Shown here piece by piece: positions 52,123 to 60,275 of a DNA stretch of 64,000 nt. The translations under genes and the position numbers were made by a program. Source of the DNA: Amycolatopsis rubida (GTDB lineage Bacteria; Actinomycetota; Actinomycetes; Mycobacteriales; Pseudonocardiaceae). The notes under the pieces were generated by a model. It had not been told where the DNA came from. It did no database searches and worked only from the letters and a program-made list of their open reading frames with translations. The stretch lies in the NCBI RefSeq assembly GCF_900115345.1, contig NZ_FOWC01000003.1:434001-498000 (forward strand), written 5' to 3'. Each line of letters opens with the position of its first letter. Position 1 is the first letter of the stretch.

Positions 52123-53322
52123 TCAGGCGGCGCCTACTCGGCGGTCGAAGACGAGGCGTTCGGCGGCGCGCAGGCCGACGCTGATCGCGCCGGTGAGGAC
52201 GCCGTCGTCGCCTAGTTCGCCTTGCACCACAGTGGTGGTGAGCGGGGTGAACGCGCGGAGTGCTCGGTCGATTGGTTCCAGCAGCAGGTCTGCTGCGGTT
52301 CCGACGCCGCCGCCCAGGACGATCAGTTCCGGGTCGATCACTGCGGCGACTGAAGCGACGGTGTACGCGAGCCGGTCGGCCTCCGCGGAGACTGCGCGTT
52401 GGGCGAGGTCGTCACCCTCGCGGGCGAGGCGGAAGACTTCGCGGGCGGATCGTGCTGTGCCCAGGCCGAGTTCGCGTGCGCCGCGGACTACTGACTGGGC
52501 GGCGGTGGCCTCTTCCAGGTGTCCGCGCGCGGGCGGTTCGCCGGGTTCGTCGGCGACGCGCGTGCGGCCGTAAGGCAGGTAGCCGATTTCTCCCGCCGCG
52601 CCGGTGGCGCCGCGGAAGACGCGGCCGTCGACCATCAGGCCCATGCCTACGCCGGTGCCGATGGTGATGCAGCCGACGACCGACGCTCCGCGGGCGGCAC
52701 CGCTTTCCCACTCGCCGACCGCGGTGAGGTTCGCGTCGTTTTCCACCACCAGGTCCGGTCCCAGGACCTGCTCCAGGTCGTCGAGCAGACCCGGACGGCC
52801 CCAGCCGGGCAGGTTCGGCGCGTGCCGGAAGCAGCGTTTCACCGGGTCCGCGACGCCGGGGGAGCCCAGCACGCGGACCACGATGTCGTCGTTGGTCAGA
52901 CCGGCCTCGGCCACGATGTCGGCGGCCAGTTTGCCCAGCGCGGAGATCAGTGCGCTGCCGGAGCGGGCCGTGTTGCGCACGTCGCGCCGGGCGACTGTGG
53001 TGCGGCCCAGGTCGGCGACCGCGACCCGGATGTGCTCCCGGCCGATGTCCAGGCCGAGCACGTACCCCGCGGTCGGGTCCGCCTCGTAGAGCACCGCCGA
53101 ACGGCCGGTGCCGGTGGACGTGTGCCCGGTCGCGCGGGCGAGCCCGGCGGCCTCCAGCGCGAGCAGCGCCTGGCTCACCGTGGGCTTCGACAGCCCGGTG
53201 TCCTTCGCCACCTGCGGCCGCGTCGCGGGCCCGCCGCGGCGCAGCAGGTCGAGCACCGCTCGCTGGTTGATCATGCGCATCCCGGCCGGGGTGCCGACCG
53301 GTGGTGTACCCGACCCTGCCAC
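52123..53322 (-). CDS. ROK-family transcriptional regulator
   Basis: A 399-residue repressor of the NagC/XylR type. The wHTH spans about residues 16-75 (MINQRAVLDLLRRGGPATRP, then GLSKPTVSQALLALEAAGLA). The sugar-kinase-like ROK domain contains VLGLDIGREHIRVAVADLGR near residue 90 and CITIGTGVGMGLMVDGRVFR near residue 220. The usual zinc-binding CxCGxxGC motif is replaced by RTRVADEPGEPPARGHLEE, so the zinc site appears lost. I chose GTG 53322 because GGAAGG-type sequence precedes it. It probably senses a sugar and controls the downstream GH65/phosphoglucomutase genes, itself, or both. Confidence 0.9.
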   Translation of the reverse strand: MAGSGTPPVGTPAGMRMINQRAVLDLLRRGGPATRPQVAKDTGLSKPTVSQALLALEAAGLARATGHTSTGTGRSAVLYEADPTAGYVLGLDIGREHIRVAVADLGRTTVARRDVRNTARSGSALISALGKLAADIVAEAGLTNDDIVVRVLGSPGVADPVKRCFRHAPNLPGWGRPGLLDDLEQVLGPDLVVENDANLTAVGEWESGAARGASVVGCITIGTGVGMGLMVDGRVFRGATGAAGEIGYLPYGRTRVADEPGEPPARGHLEEATAAQSVVRGARELGLGTARSAREVFRLAREGDDLAQRAVSAEADRLAYTVASVAAVIDPELIVLGGGVGTAADLLLEPIDRALRAFTPLTTTVVQGELGDDGVLTGAISVGLRAAERLVFDRRVGAA

Positions 53323-53385
53323 CTGCTGAGTTTCCTTCCCGTTCGGACTTCCGTCCTGCCACGGTAACCGGATTCGCCCCGCTTT

Positions 53386-53404
53386 GGCAGGAAAGTTTCT
53401 TTTC
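53386..53404. promoter_or_regulatory. possible ROK operator
   Basis: GGCAGGAAAGTTTCTTTTC has an imperfect palindromic core GGAAAGTTTC(T). ROK-family repressors often bind GAAAGTTTC-like half sites. It lies 64 bp upstream of the ROK start, in the spacer shared with the 3' end of the carotenoid oxygenase gene. Confidence 0.4.
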
Positions 53405-53509
53405 TTCCGGCTCGGGAGGGCAGGCAGGAGATCTTGGCCCGACGATACGGGCTCGGCGGGCGGAACCCGGGGACGGCACGCAGAGTTCGCCCTCCGCCAG
53501 TTGACGGGC

Positions 53510-54814
53510 TCAGGCGTCGGGCAGCCAGTTGCCGTGGAAGCCGGCGGGCACGCGCCCGGGCAGGCGGACCGTCGCGACCGGATCCGCTTCGAGGTCCTGC
53601 GCGTCGAGCACCACCAGGTCGCTGCGGTCGTTCGGCCCGTCGTAGACGTAGGCGAGCAGCCAGCCCGCGCCGTCCGGACGATCGTCTGCCGGAACGAAAA
53701 CCGCTTCGCCAGGGACGTGCCCTTCCGGGAACAGATGCTCGCGCGAGGCGTTCGTGTGCAGGTCGTAGCGGCGGAGCACGAGCGGACCCGCCGGACCGTG
53801 CCGTCCGGTGACATGGCCGAAACGCGCGTCGAGCCCGGCGAGCCGGTCGTCGACGCGGGGGAACTCGCCGTCGCGGTCGTCGAGCGGATCCTCGGCGACG
53901 GTGTCCGCGCGCGGGTCGATCGTCCACCGCCACAGCACGCCCTTCGGATCCGGGACGCGCGGCTTGGACAAATGCTCGTACCGCACGACGTGCACCACGA
54001 TCCGGCCGTCGGCGGTGTCGTGCGCGTTGAGGGTGTGGAAGACGTAGCACGGGTCGATTCCGAACCAGCGCACGCCGTCCTCCGGCCGGTCGCGGCTGAG
54101 CAGGCCGAGCCGTGCGCCGTACGTGTCGCTCCAGCGGTACGGGATGCCGCCGTCGGTTCCGTGGTCGAACACCACCGGGAGGTCGAAGAAGACCACGTGC
54201 CGCCGGGTGAGCGCGAAGTCGTGCATCATCGTCAGCCCGGGAACGTCGATCGGCTGCCGCAGCACCAGTTCGCCGGCGGCGTCGGCGCGGTAGTAGCTCA
54301 CGTGCGGGGCGGTGATGCTGCCGTAGCCGAAGAAATGCAATTCGCCGGTTTCCGGGCAGATCTTGGGATGGGCGGTCATCGCGTCGGCGAGCTTGCCGCC
54401 GAAATCGTAAACGCCGACGGTGTCGAGATCAGTGGTGATTTCGTACGGCAGCGAGGATTCCACGAGCGCGAGCGTGCGTCCCGCGTGAGTGACGACGTGG
54501 GTGTTGGCGACGCTCGACCGGAGATTCCGGGTTCCGTCGGCGTTGTAGAGCACCGGATCCGGGATGTCGAAGCTTTCGGTGCGCACCCAGCGATTGCGAT
54601 ACCAAGCCGCGCGGCCGTTTTCTAGCCGCACGCCGTGCACCATGCCGTCGCCGGTGAACCAATGCGCGCTGTCCTGGCGTGGGTTCGGCCCGTTGCGCAG
54701 GTACCACCCGGTGAGTTCCGGCGGCAGCGCACCGGTGACCGGCAGGTCGCGGGCGGTGAGTTCGTCGTGGACCGGGGCGTAATGGCCCTTGAGGTGGAAA
54801 TCGGTGGTGGCCAC
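53510..54814 (-). CDS. carotenoid cleavage oxygenase (RPE65 family)
   Basis: Non-haem iron oxygenase cleaving carotenoids, apocarotenoids or stilbenes. GTG 54814, four bases after the upstream stop, gives 434 residues; GTG 54838 would add 8. The four iron-binding histidines are visible in MTAHPKI, MMHDFALT, YVFHTLNAHD and GFHGNWLPDA. Also present are YLRNGPNPRQDSAHWFTGDG near residue 38 and LPPELTGWYLR. It is probably co-transcribed with the preceding small membrane-protein gene and controlled by the divergent PadR regulator. The substrate is unknown. Confidence 0.92.
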   Translation of the reverse strand: MATTDFHLKGHYAPVHDELTARDLPVTGALPPELTGWYLRNGPNPRQDSAHWFTGDGMVHGVRLENGRAAWYRNRWVRTESFDIPDPVLYNADGTRNLRSSVANTHVVTHAGRTLALVESSLPYEITTDLDTVGVYDFGGKLADAMTAHPKICPETGELHFFGYGSITAPHVSYYRADAAGELVLRQPIDVPGLTMMHDFALTRRHVVFFDLPVVFDHGTDGGIPYRWSDTYGARLGLLSRDRPEDGVRWFGIDPCYVFHTLNAHDTADGRIVVHVVRYEHLSKPRVPDPKGVLWRWTIDPRADTVAEDPLDDRDGEFPRVDDRLAGLDARFGHVTGRHGPAGPLVLRRYDLHTNASREHLFPEGHVPGEAVFVPADDRPDGAGWLLAYVYDGPNDRSDLVVLDAQDLEADPVATVRLPGRVPAGFHGNWLPDA

Positions 54815-54818
54815 GGCT

Positions 54819-55379
54819 TCACGCGGCTTTCTGGGCACGGGCCCGGACGATGCGCGGATAGCGAATGGTGAACGAGATCGGAATCGCGAAGCCGAGCACC
54901 TTGATGATGATCAAGCCGGCGGTGTCGTGCGGCGCGTAATGCAGCAGTACGGCTTCGGCGATTCCGGCGACCGTGAAGCTGGCCGCCCACACCGCGGTGA
55001 TGACGACGTTGACCCGGCGAAACACCGCGGTCGCGGCGATTTCCGGCGGGACCATGGTTTTCGCGATCCCGAGGGTGAACGGCCGTTTCGCGGCGATCGA
55101 ACCCCAGGCGGTCACGGCCAGCCAAAGATCGGTGAGCGCGCCGACGTAATCCCGGAGCGGCGAGGCCGGGTCGCTGAAGGACCAGATCGACAGCGCCGCG
55201 AAGAACACGACCGCGGAGACCTCGATGAACAGCGTGTCCCAGCCTTTGCCGCGCCGGCGTTCGAGCAGGAGCAGCCCGCCCGCGAGCGCCAGTCCGGTCA
55301 GCCCGGACCACCGCCAGCCGGCCTGCGTGGACACGACCGCGAAGGCGATCCACGGAAGGAAACTCTTCAGGTAGTTCAT
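54819..55379 (-). CDS. putative membrane protein co-transcribed with the carotenoid oxygenase
   Basis: A 186-residue integral membrane protein with five or six hydrophobic segments. ATG 55379 has GAGGGG upstream. Recognisable stretches are YLKSFLPWIAFAVVSTQAGW, KGWDTLFIEVSAVVFFAALS and GFAIPISFTIRYPRIVRARA. I cannot assign a family with confidence. Its operon with a carotenoid oxygenase and divergence from a PadR regulator suggest a substrate-handling or membrane-protective role, but this is speculation. Confidence 0.75.
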   Translation of the reverse strand: MNYLKSFLPWIAFAVVSTQAGWRWSGLTGLALAGGLLLLERRRGKGWDTLFIEVSAVVFFAALSIWSFSDPASPLRDYVGALTDLWLAVTAWGSIAAKRPFTLGIAKTMVPPEIAATAVFRRVNVVITAVWAASFTVAGIAEAVLLHYAPHDTAGLIIIKVLGFAIPISFTIRYPRIVRARAQKAA

Positions 55380-55406
55380 CGGTGCCCCTCGCTCACATTC
55401 CTGTGC

Positions 55407-55445
55407 TGACATGTCAAAGCTAGAACGTCCGGCGTGCACATGTCA
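55407..55445. promoter_or_regulatory. PadR operator candidate in divergent promoter
   Basis: TGACATGTCA (55407-55416), a perfect 10-bp palindrome, and a second CACATGTCA (55437-55445) lie between the minus-strand membrane-protein gene and the padR-type gene. The shared ACATGTCA octamers are 29 bp apart, about three DNA turns. PadR sites often contain ATGT/ACAT halves. Confidence 0.55.
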
Positions 55446-55468
55446 ATAGTGGAATGTAGGGTGGGCGC

Positions 55469-55993
55469 ATGACCTTGCGACACGCGGTGCTGGGGCTGCT
55501 CGCCACCGCCCCCGGAAGCGGCTACGACCTGCTGAAACGCTTCGAAACGGCGATGTCGAGCGTCTGGACGGCCACGCAGAGCCAGCTGTACGGGGAACTG
55601 GGCAAGCTCGAGGGCGCGGACCTGATCAAGGTCTCCGCGGAGGGCCCGCGCGGCCGCAAAGAGTACGCGATCACCGACGCCGGCCGGTCGGAACTGCGCA
55701 AGTGGCTGCTGGAGGAGCGGCCGCCGGCGGCGCGGCGGAACGAGATGCTGCTGCGGGTGTACTTCCTGGGCGAGGTCACGCCGGAGGAGGCCCGAGGATT
55801 CCTGCGCAGGCACGGCGCTTTCGCCGAGGGGCTGGTCGGCGAACTGGCCGCGATCGACGCGGCAGTGGACTGGGACGACAGCGATCCGTCGCTGTACGGC
55901 CGCCTCGCGCTGGAGTGGGGCAAGCGATACGCGGCGATGGAACGCGATTGGGCGGAGTGGGCGGCGGAGACGATCCGCGCGGCCCGCGGCTGA
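55469..55993 (+). CDS. PadR-family regulator
   Basis: A 174-residue regulator with an N-terminal PadR wHTH (LRHAVLGLLATAPGSGYDLL, residues 3-22; TQSQLYGELGKLEGADLIKV, about 37-56) and a C-terminal coiled-coil dimerisation region rich in Arg, Glu and Trp (YGRLALEWGKRYAAMERDWA). It is divergent from the membrane protein/carotenoid oxygenase operon and probably controls it. A broken Nudix gene begins 2 bp after its stop. Confidence 0.92.
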   Translation: MTLRHAVLGLLATAPGSGYDLLKRFETAMSSVWTATQSQLYGELGKLEGADLIKVSAEGPRGRKEYAITDAGRSELRKWLLEERPPAARRNEMLLRVYFLGEVTPEEARGFLRRHGAFAEGLVGELAAIDAAVDWDDSDPSLYGRLALEWGKRYAAMERDWAEWAAETIRAARG

Positions 55994-55995
55994 GC

Positions 55996-56543
55996 ATGGC
56001 CGGCGGCCAGGCCCGCCACTGCGGCGACGATGCCGTTTTCGCGCGCGATCTCCGGGACGAGGGCGAGCCGGAGGCCGAGTGCACTCCCGGCATCGCCGCC
56101 CGGTTTCCGCGGAAGAACGTCGCCGCGGGAATGCTCGCCCGCGACGAACACGGACGGATCCTGTTCGTCTTCCCGGCTTACCAGCCGTTCCTGGAGATCC
56201 CCGGGAGGCTTGGTCGAAGACGGCGAATCACCGCTGGCCGCGTGTCGTCGAGAGGTCGGCGAAGAACTCGGCATCGACGTGCCGGTGGGGCGGCTTCTCG
56301 TGGTCGATTGGCGGCGCCTGGCGGGACAGCCTGCAATTCGTCTTCGACGGCGGCGTGCTGAGCCGCGAGCGGATCGGTGCCCTCCGCCTGGCGGCGGACG
56401 AAGTGAGCCGGTTCGAATTCCTTGGCATCGAGGCCGCGCAAGCGCAATCGCGCCCGTCGAAAGCACGGCGAATCACTCTGGCGCACCAAGGGTTTCTGGA
56501 CGGGGAGACGGTCTGCGGCGAGTTCGGCCGGAGGCTCGGGTAG
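55996..56543 (+). pseudogene. frameshifted Nudix hydrolase
   Basis: A Nudix gene split over three frames. Frame 1 from ATG 55996 encodes RFPRKNVAAGMLARDEHGRI and VFPAYQPFLEIPG. A one-base insertion near 56211 then moves the Nudix box (GLVEDGESPLAACRREVGEE, then LGIDVPVGRLLVVDW) to the second frame. A second shift near 56320 moves GGAWRDSLQFVFDGGVL and the C-terminus, ending at 56543, to the third frame. All Nudix-box residues (G, E, REVGEEL) are intact, so the decay is recent or due to sequencing error in GC-rich DNA. Confidence 0.85.
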
Positions 56544-56566
56544 TCCTCGCCTCCGGCCGCGCCGGG

Positions 56567-57595
56567 TCATCCGTCGGAAGACCGCTTCCAGATGTTGATG
56601 CCTTCTTCGGTGGCGTGCTGGTCGATCTCGGCCAGTTCCTCCGCGGTGAATGACAGGGTGTCCAGCGCGGCGACGTTGTCCTCCAGCTGCTTCACGCTGC
56701 TGGCCCCGATCACCAGCGATGTCATCCGCGGATCCCGCAGCGCCCACGCCAGCGCCAGCTGCGCCAGCGTCTGCCCCCGCCGCGCCGCGATCTCGCCCAG
56801 CGCCCGGATCTTGCCGAGCTTCTCTTCGGTGATCGTGTCCGGGTTCAGCGATTTCCCTTGCGCCGCTCGCGAATCCGTGGGCACCCCGGAAAGGTATTTG
56901 TCGGTCAGCAATCCCTGCGCCAGCGGCGAGAACGCGATGCACCCGGCCCCGGCCTGCTCCAGGGTCCCGAGCAAATCGTCCGTCTCGGTCCAGCGGTTGA
57001 ACATCGAATACGACGGCTGGTGGATCAGCAGCGGTGTGCCCAGTTCGCGCAGCAACTGCGCGGCTTCCGCGGTCCGCGCGGAGTTGTAGGACGAGATCCC
57101 GGCGTACAACGCCTTGCCGGACCGGACCGCCCGGTCGAGCGCGCCGACCGTCTCCTCCAGCGGCGTCTCCGGGTCGAAGCGGTGCGAGTAGAAGATGTCG
57201 ACGTAGTCCAGGCCCATCCGCCCGAGCGACTGGTCGAGGCTGGCCAGCAGGTACTTCCGCGAACCCCACTCGCCGTACGGGCCGGGCCACATGTCGTAGC
57301 CGGCCTTGGTCGAAATGATCAGCTCGTCGCGGTAGGGCTTCAGGTCGCTCGCCAGCAGCCGGCCGAAGTTCTCCTCGGCGCTGCCGTAGGGCGGGCCGTA
57401 GTTGTTGGCCAGGTCGAAATGCGTGATGCCGAGGTCGAAGGCGCGCCGGACGATGTCGCGCTGGACGGTGAGCGGGCGGTCGTTCCCGAAGTTGTGCCAC
57501 AGCCCGAGCGAGATCGCGGGCAGCTTCAGGCCGCTGCGCCCGCAGCGGCGGTAGGGCATCGAGTCGTAACGGGCATCAGCGGCAGCGTAAGTCAC
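56567..57595 (-). CDS. aldo-keto reductase (YghZ/GprA type)
   Basis: A 342-residue NADPH-dependent reductase of the AKR14 group, resembling E. coli L-glyceraldehyde-3-phosphate reductase. The N-terminal RYDSMPYRRCGRSGLKLPAI, then SLGLWHNFG, matches this family and supports the GTG at 57595. The catalytic tetrad is visible: Asp and Tyr in FDLANNYGPPYGSAEENFG, Lys in IISTKAGYDM, His in IFYSHRFDPETP. The NADP-binding end contains SLVIGASSVKQLEDNVAAL near residue 290. Probable role: aldehyde detoxification. It is convergent with the broken Nudix gene. Confidence 0.93.
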   Translation of the reverse strand: MTYAAADARYDSMPYRRCGRSGLKLPAISLGLWHNFGNDRPLTVQRDIVRRAFDLGITHFDLANNYGPPYGSAEENFGRLLASDLKPYRDELIISTKAGYDMWPGPYGEWGSRKYLLASLDQSLGRMGLDYVDIFYSHRFDPETPLEETVGALDRAVRSGKALYAGISSYNSARTAEAAQLLRELGTPLLIHQPSYSMFNRWTETDDLLGTLEQAGAGCIAFSPLAQGLLTDKYLSGVPTDSRAAQGKSLNPDTITEEKLGKIRALGEIAARRGQTLAQLALAWALRDPRMTSLVIGASSVKQLEDNVAALDTLSFTAEELAEIDQHATEEGINIWKRSSDG

Positions 57596-57678
57596 GTCCC
57601 GATGCTAGCCCGCGAGGCCGGTGACCTCCTGTTCGATGGCAAAAGGCGGTTTTGCGCGCGACATCCCATTCGACTCCG

Positions 57679-57684
57679 TACTAT
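57679..57684 (+). promoter_or_regulatory. -10 element for the type-VII-like cluster
   Basis: TACTAT fits TAnnnT, 61 bp before ATG 57746, which has AGGGAGGG seven bases upstream. No -35 at good spacing is seen. Confidence 0.4.
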
Positions 57685-57745
57685 GCGGGCGGTGGCGCCC
57701 GTGACAGGCCAGGTGCCCCGACAGCGAACGAGGGAGGGACTCCCC

Positions 57746-58105
57746 ATGGCCGGCTACAAGGTCATCACCGGTGCCTTGCGCACCGAAGCGAAGAAGTGGG
57801 ATCCGCACGCTGAGAAGGTCGCCGGTGTGCACACGGCGGTTTCCGGCATGACGCTCGACACCTCGGCGTTCTGGATCGGCGACGGCGTGAACTTCCTCCT
57901 CACGGCCGCGGTCGCGCAGATCGACAAAACCGCCTACGACAAGCTCCAGCAGTTCATGGAGCAGAAACTCTCCACGGCGGGCCCGGACATGGGCCACATC
58001 GGCGACGTGCTGGTCAAGGCGGCCAACACCTACGACCAGAACGAGGAAATCGTCGAACTCGACCTCAACGACTGGTCGAAGAAGATTCCGGAGGGCGACT
58101 CGTGA
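57746..58105 (+). CDS. ESX/WXG100-like secretion-associated protein
   Basis: A 119-residue, mostly helical protein with strong ribosome site AGGGAGGG. AKKWDPHAEKVAGVHTAVSG near residue 12, and the C-terminal VLVKAANTYDQNEEIVEL, follow the pattern of ESX secretion-associated (EspC/DUF2580-like) small helical hairpins: a tryptophan in helix 1 and a Tyr-containing end with acids. No Cys or signal peptide is present. It is coupled to the next gene by GTGA. Assignment to type VII cargo is by form and context, not by a clear WxG motif. Confidence 0.6.
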   Translation: MAGYKVITGALRTEAKKWDPHAEKVAGVHTAVSGMTLDTSAFWIGDGVNFLLTAAVAQIDKTAYDKLQQFMEQKLSTAGPDMGHIGDVLVKAANTYDQNEEIVELDLNDWSKKIPEGDS

Positions 58106-58845
58106 GCGAAGACGCGGAGAGCACCACCGCCGAATTCAAGAAACTGATCGACCAGCTGGTCCAGTGGGTCAACGACATGGTCAACGGGTTCCGGGAGTTC
58201 GTCGGCAAATGGGCGGATTCCGCGTGGCGGTACGTCCTGGGCCCGGCGGTCATCGCCTTCGACCGGGGAATGAAGGCGCTCAACGAGAAGATCACGAAGA
58301 TCGTCCAGGACATCCAGAAGATCCTGGAGCATTCGACCCCGATCGTCTCGATCATCGTCCAGGGGTTCTCCTGGCTGGAGGACGCCCAGCGCCCCGCCTC
58401 CCAGCTCCAGGGCGTGGTCAAGGAACACCCGGACGCGAACTTCGGGCATTGGGAGGGCGCGGCCCGGAAGGCATACGACGACGCCGTCGACGCGCAGCAC
58501 GCCGCGCTGGGCGCGATCAAGACCAAAGCGGACAACATCAGCAGCTGGCTGCTCGACATCGCCAAGGCGAACATCATGTTCGTGAAGGAACTCGGCGACG
58601 CCTTCGCCGCCCTGGTGGGCGAGTTCGTCGCGGTCCTGGTCGAGGCCGGGACCATCGTCGGCGCGCTGGAAGCCATCGGGGAAGCGGGCAAACTCGTCGA
58701 GAAGCTGGTCACCACCGCGGGGCAGCGGCTCACCAAGGTCGTGGAAATGTACAGCGAGGCGGTCGGGCGCACGCGCGACGCCACCAGCATCCAGTACGAC
58801 GCCGCGGAATTTCCGAACGACAAATGGCCGAGCCTGGCCGGCTAG
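58102..58845 (+). CDS. long WXG100-superfamily-like protein
   Basis: A 247-residue helical protein. Residues 1-85 are an N-terminal helical stretch with FKKLIDQLVQWVNDMVNGFR. The centre has NFGHWEGAARKAYDDAVDAQ (near residue 115), a WxG turn between helices as in type VII substrates. Residues about 170-215 form hydrophobic helices (ALVGEFVAVLVEAGTIVGAL). It lacks a toxin domain; the C-terminus is short. GTG overlaps the previous stop by 4 bp. Confidence 0.6.
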   Translation: MSEDAESTTAEFKKLIDQLVQWVNDMVNGFREFVGKWADSAWRYVLGPAVIAFDRGMKALNEKITKIVQDIQKILEHSTPIVSIIVQGFSWLEDAQRPASQLQGVVKEHPDANFGHWEGAARKAYDDAVDAQHAALGAIKTKADNISSWLLDIAKANIMFVKELGDAFAALVGEFVAVLVEAGTIVGALEAIGEAGKLVEKLVTTAGQRLTKVVEMYSEAVGRTRDATSIQYDAAEFPNDKWPSLAG

Positions 58846-58864
58846 CCGCACGAGAGGAGCGACA

Positions 58865-59629
58865 ATGACCGACCCGGTCGCCTCGGCGAACACCCTCGAC
58901 GCGGGGCTGGAAGCACTTCGGGACATCGGCGCGCGGCTCGATCGGGCCCCGGCGCCGCAGCCGCCGCCGACAGTCGCCGAACCCGTGCTGGTCGGCACCG
59001 GGAAGGCGCGCGGTTTCCGCGCGGCCGACCGGACCGGCGTCGTCACGATCACGCTGGACGAGGACCTCAAGCTGGTCGAGGCGACCGTCCTGGACCACTG
59101 GAAATCCCGGGTGGAGCCTGCCTTCCTCGGCGAAGCGCTGACGGAGGCGTACCTGGCCGCGCTGGACGCGGCGGTGCAGGAAAGGTCCGAACGCTTGGCC
59201 TCGGAAACGCCGCCCGCCGCGGCTCCGGCGAGCGACGCGGACGGTCCCGTGGTGTTCCCGACGCTCGACGAAGTCGTGGCGGCAGCCCGGGCCAGCCGGG
59301 AGCGCAACGAGAACGAACGGCTCCGGCAGCAGCGGGAGCGCGGTCCGGCCGCCGAGCCGGAACCGCCGCACGAGGTGAGCGGGAGCTTCGGCTACCTGAC
59401 CCTTCGCGTCCAGGGCGGCGCGATGCTCTCCGCGAGCCCGAACGTCAGCGCGCTGGCCAACGCGGGCACGGCCAACCTCCAGGAGGACATCGAAGCCGCG
59501 TTCGGCAACGCGGGGCTGAAATCACCGCACGCAGTCTCGGAATCGGGCAGTGTCCGCCGGGACAAGTCGGCCGGTCGCGAGTTCGACGAGGAAGAGGACG
59601 CGTGGCGAGGGTTCCATGGCAATGATTAA
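58865..59629 (+). CDS. YbaB-like protein of the type-VII-like cluster
   Basis: A 254-residue protein. Residues 48-100 resemble YbaB/EbfC nucleoid-associated domains (VVTITLDEDLKLVEATVLDH, followed by EAYLAALDAAVQER). The rest is a Glu/Arg-rich linker and an acidic C-terminus. In actinobacteria such YbaB-like genes commonly sit beside WXG100 and DUF3558 genes. The role is unknown, possibly chaperone-like. AGGAG precedes ATG 58865. The next gene starts 14 bp inside its end. Confidence 0.6.
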   Translation: MTDPVASANTLDAGLEALRDIGARLDRAPAPQPPPTVAEPVLVGTGKARGFRAADRTGVVTITLDEDLKLVEATVLDHWKSRVEPAFLGEALTEAYLAALDAAVQERSERLASETPPAAAPASDADGPVVFPTLDEVVAAARASRERNENERLRQQRERGPAAEPEPPHEVSGSFGYLTLRVQGGAMLSASPNVSALANAGTANLQEDIEAAFGNAGLKSPHAVSESGSVRRDKSAGREFDEEEDAWRGFHGND

Positions 59630-60119
59630 CCGGCTCGTGCTCGGGCTGGCGGTCGCCGTCTCGGCAGCGGGATGCAGCGGCGCCGGCCCGGCCGAGACGT
59701 TCGCGAAAACGAACGCCTGCGAGTTGCTGGCGACCGCCGCGCGGGGCACGCCGATCGACCCGCAGCGAAGCGAGTACAAGCTGACGGAATCCGCCCCGGC
59801 CGGTGCGGCGGGCGGCGTCGGCGGCTGCCGCACCGAGTGGAACCCGCCGTCCGGCAAGCTGACCGGCGGCGACCTGGCCGCGACGCTGGAGCTGGGCGAG
59901 GCGGAGGACTGGAGCGCGCACAGCGAATCGAGCACCCAGAGCGGGCACGAAGTCCGGAAAGACACCACGAAAGCCGGCGGCGGATGCCGTTATCAGGTCC
60001 AGATCCCCGGCACGGACGCGGCGGTGCGCATCTGGTACCTCGACCGGTCCGTCAGCAACGAAGGGTCCTGCCCGGTCGCGAAGCGGTTGGTGGATCAGGT
60101 CATTCCGAGCCTGCCGTGA
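59616..60119 (+). CDS. DUF3558-like lipoprotein
   Basis: A 167-residue lipoprotein. The N-terminal signal peptide (residues 1-20) ends in a lipobox VSAAGC. The body has Cys residues in TNACELLATA, GGCRTEW, GGGCRYQ and GSCPVAKRLVDQVI, the DUF3558 pattern of surface lipoproteins in the ESX neighbourhood. ATG 59616 (GCGAGGG upstream) is preferred; ATG 59622 is next. It overlaps the YbaB-like gene by 14 bp and ends the four-gene cluster. It is exported and membrane anchored; function unknown. Confidence 0.72.
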   Translation: MAMINRLVLGLAVAVSAAGCSGAGPAETFAKTNACELLATAARGTPIDPQRSEYKLTESAPAGAAGGVGGCRTEWNPPSGKLTGGDLAATLELGEAEDWSAHSESSTQSGHEVRKDTTKAGGGCRYQVQIPGTDAAVRIWYLDRSVSNEGSCPVAKRLVDQVIPSLP

Positions 60120-60241
60120 AACGGCTCCGGCACCCCGGCATACATCGGAGGAATATCCGGCTTTCAGCGGCGCTGCGGGGGCGTGTGCCAGCTGAGCTCC
60201 GATGTCTGGTCGCCGGGAAGCCTGCGGTGCCGACCGCCCAG

Positions 60242-60267
60242 TACAGTGCGGGTGAGCGATCGCTTAG
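60242..60267 (+). promoter_or_regulatory. promoter and operator-like site of the moxR-VWA operon
   Basis: TACAGT (60242-60247) is a -10-like hexamer. TGAGCGATCGCTTAG (60253-60267) contains the perfect palindrome AGCGATCGCT and shares 12 of 15 bases with the site before the LLM oxidoreductase at 46.2 kb. It abuts the AGGAGG ribosome site, so a bound repressor would block initiation. Confidence 0.45.
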
Positions 60268-60275
60268 GAGGCTAC

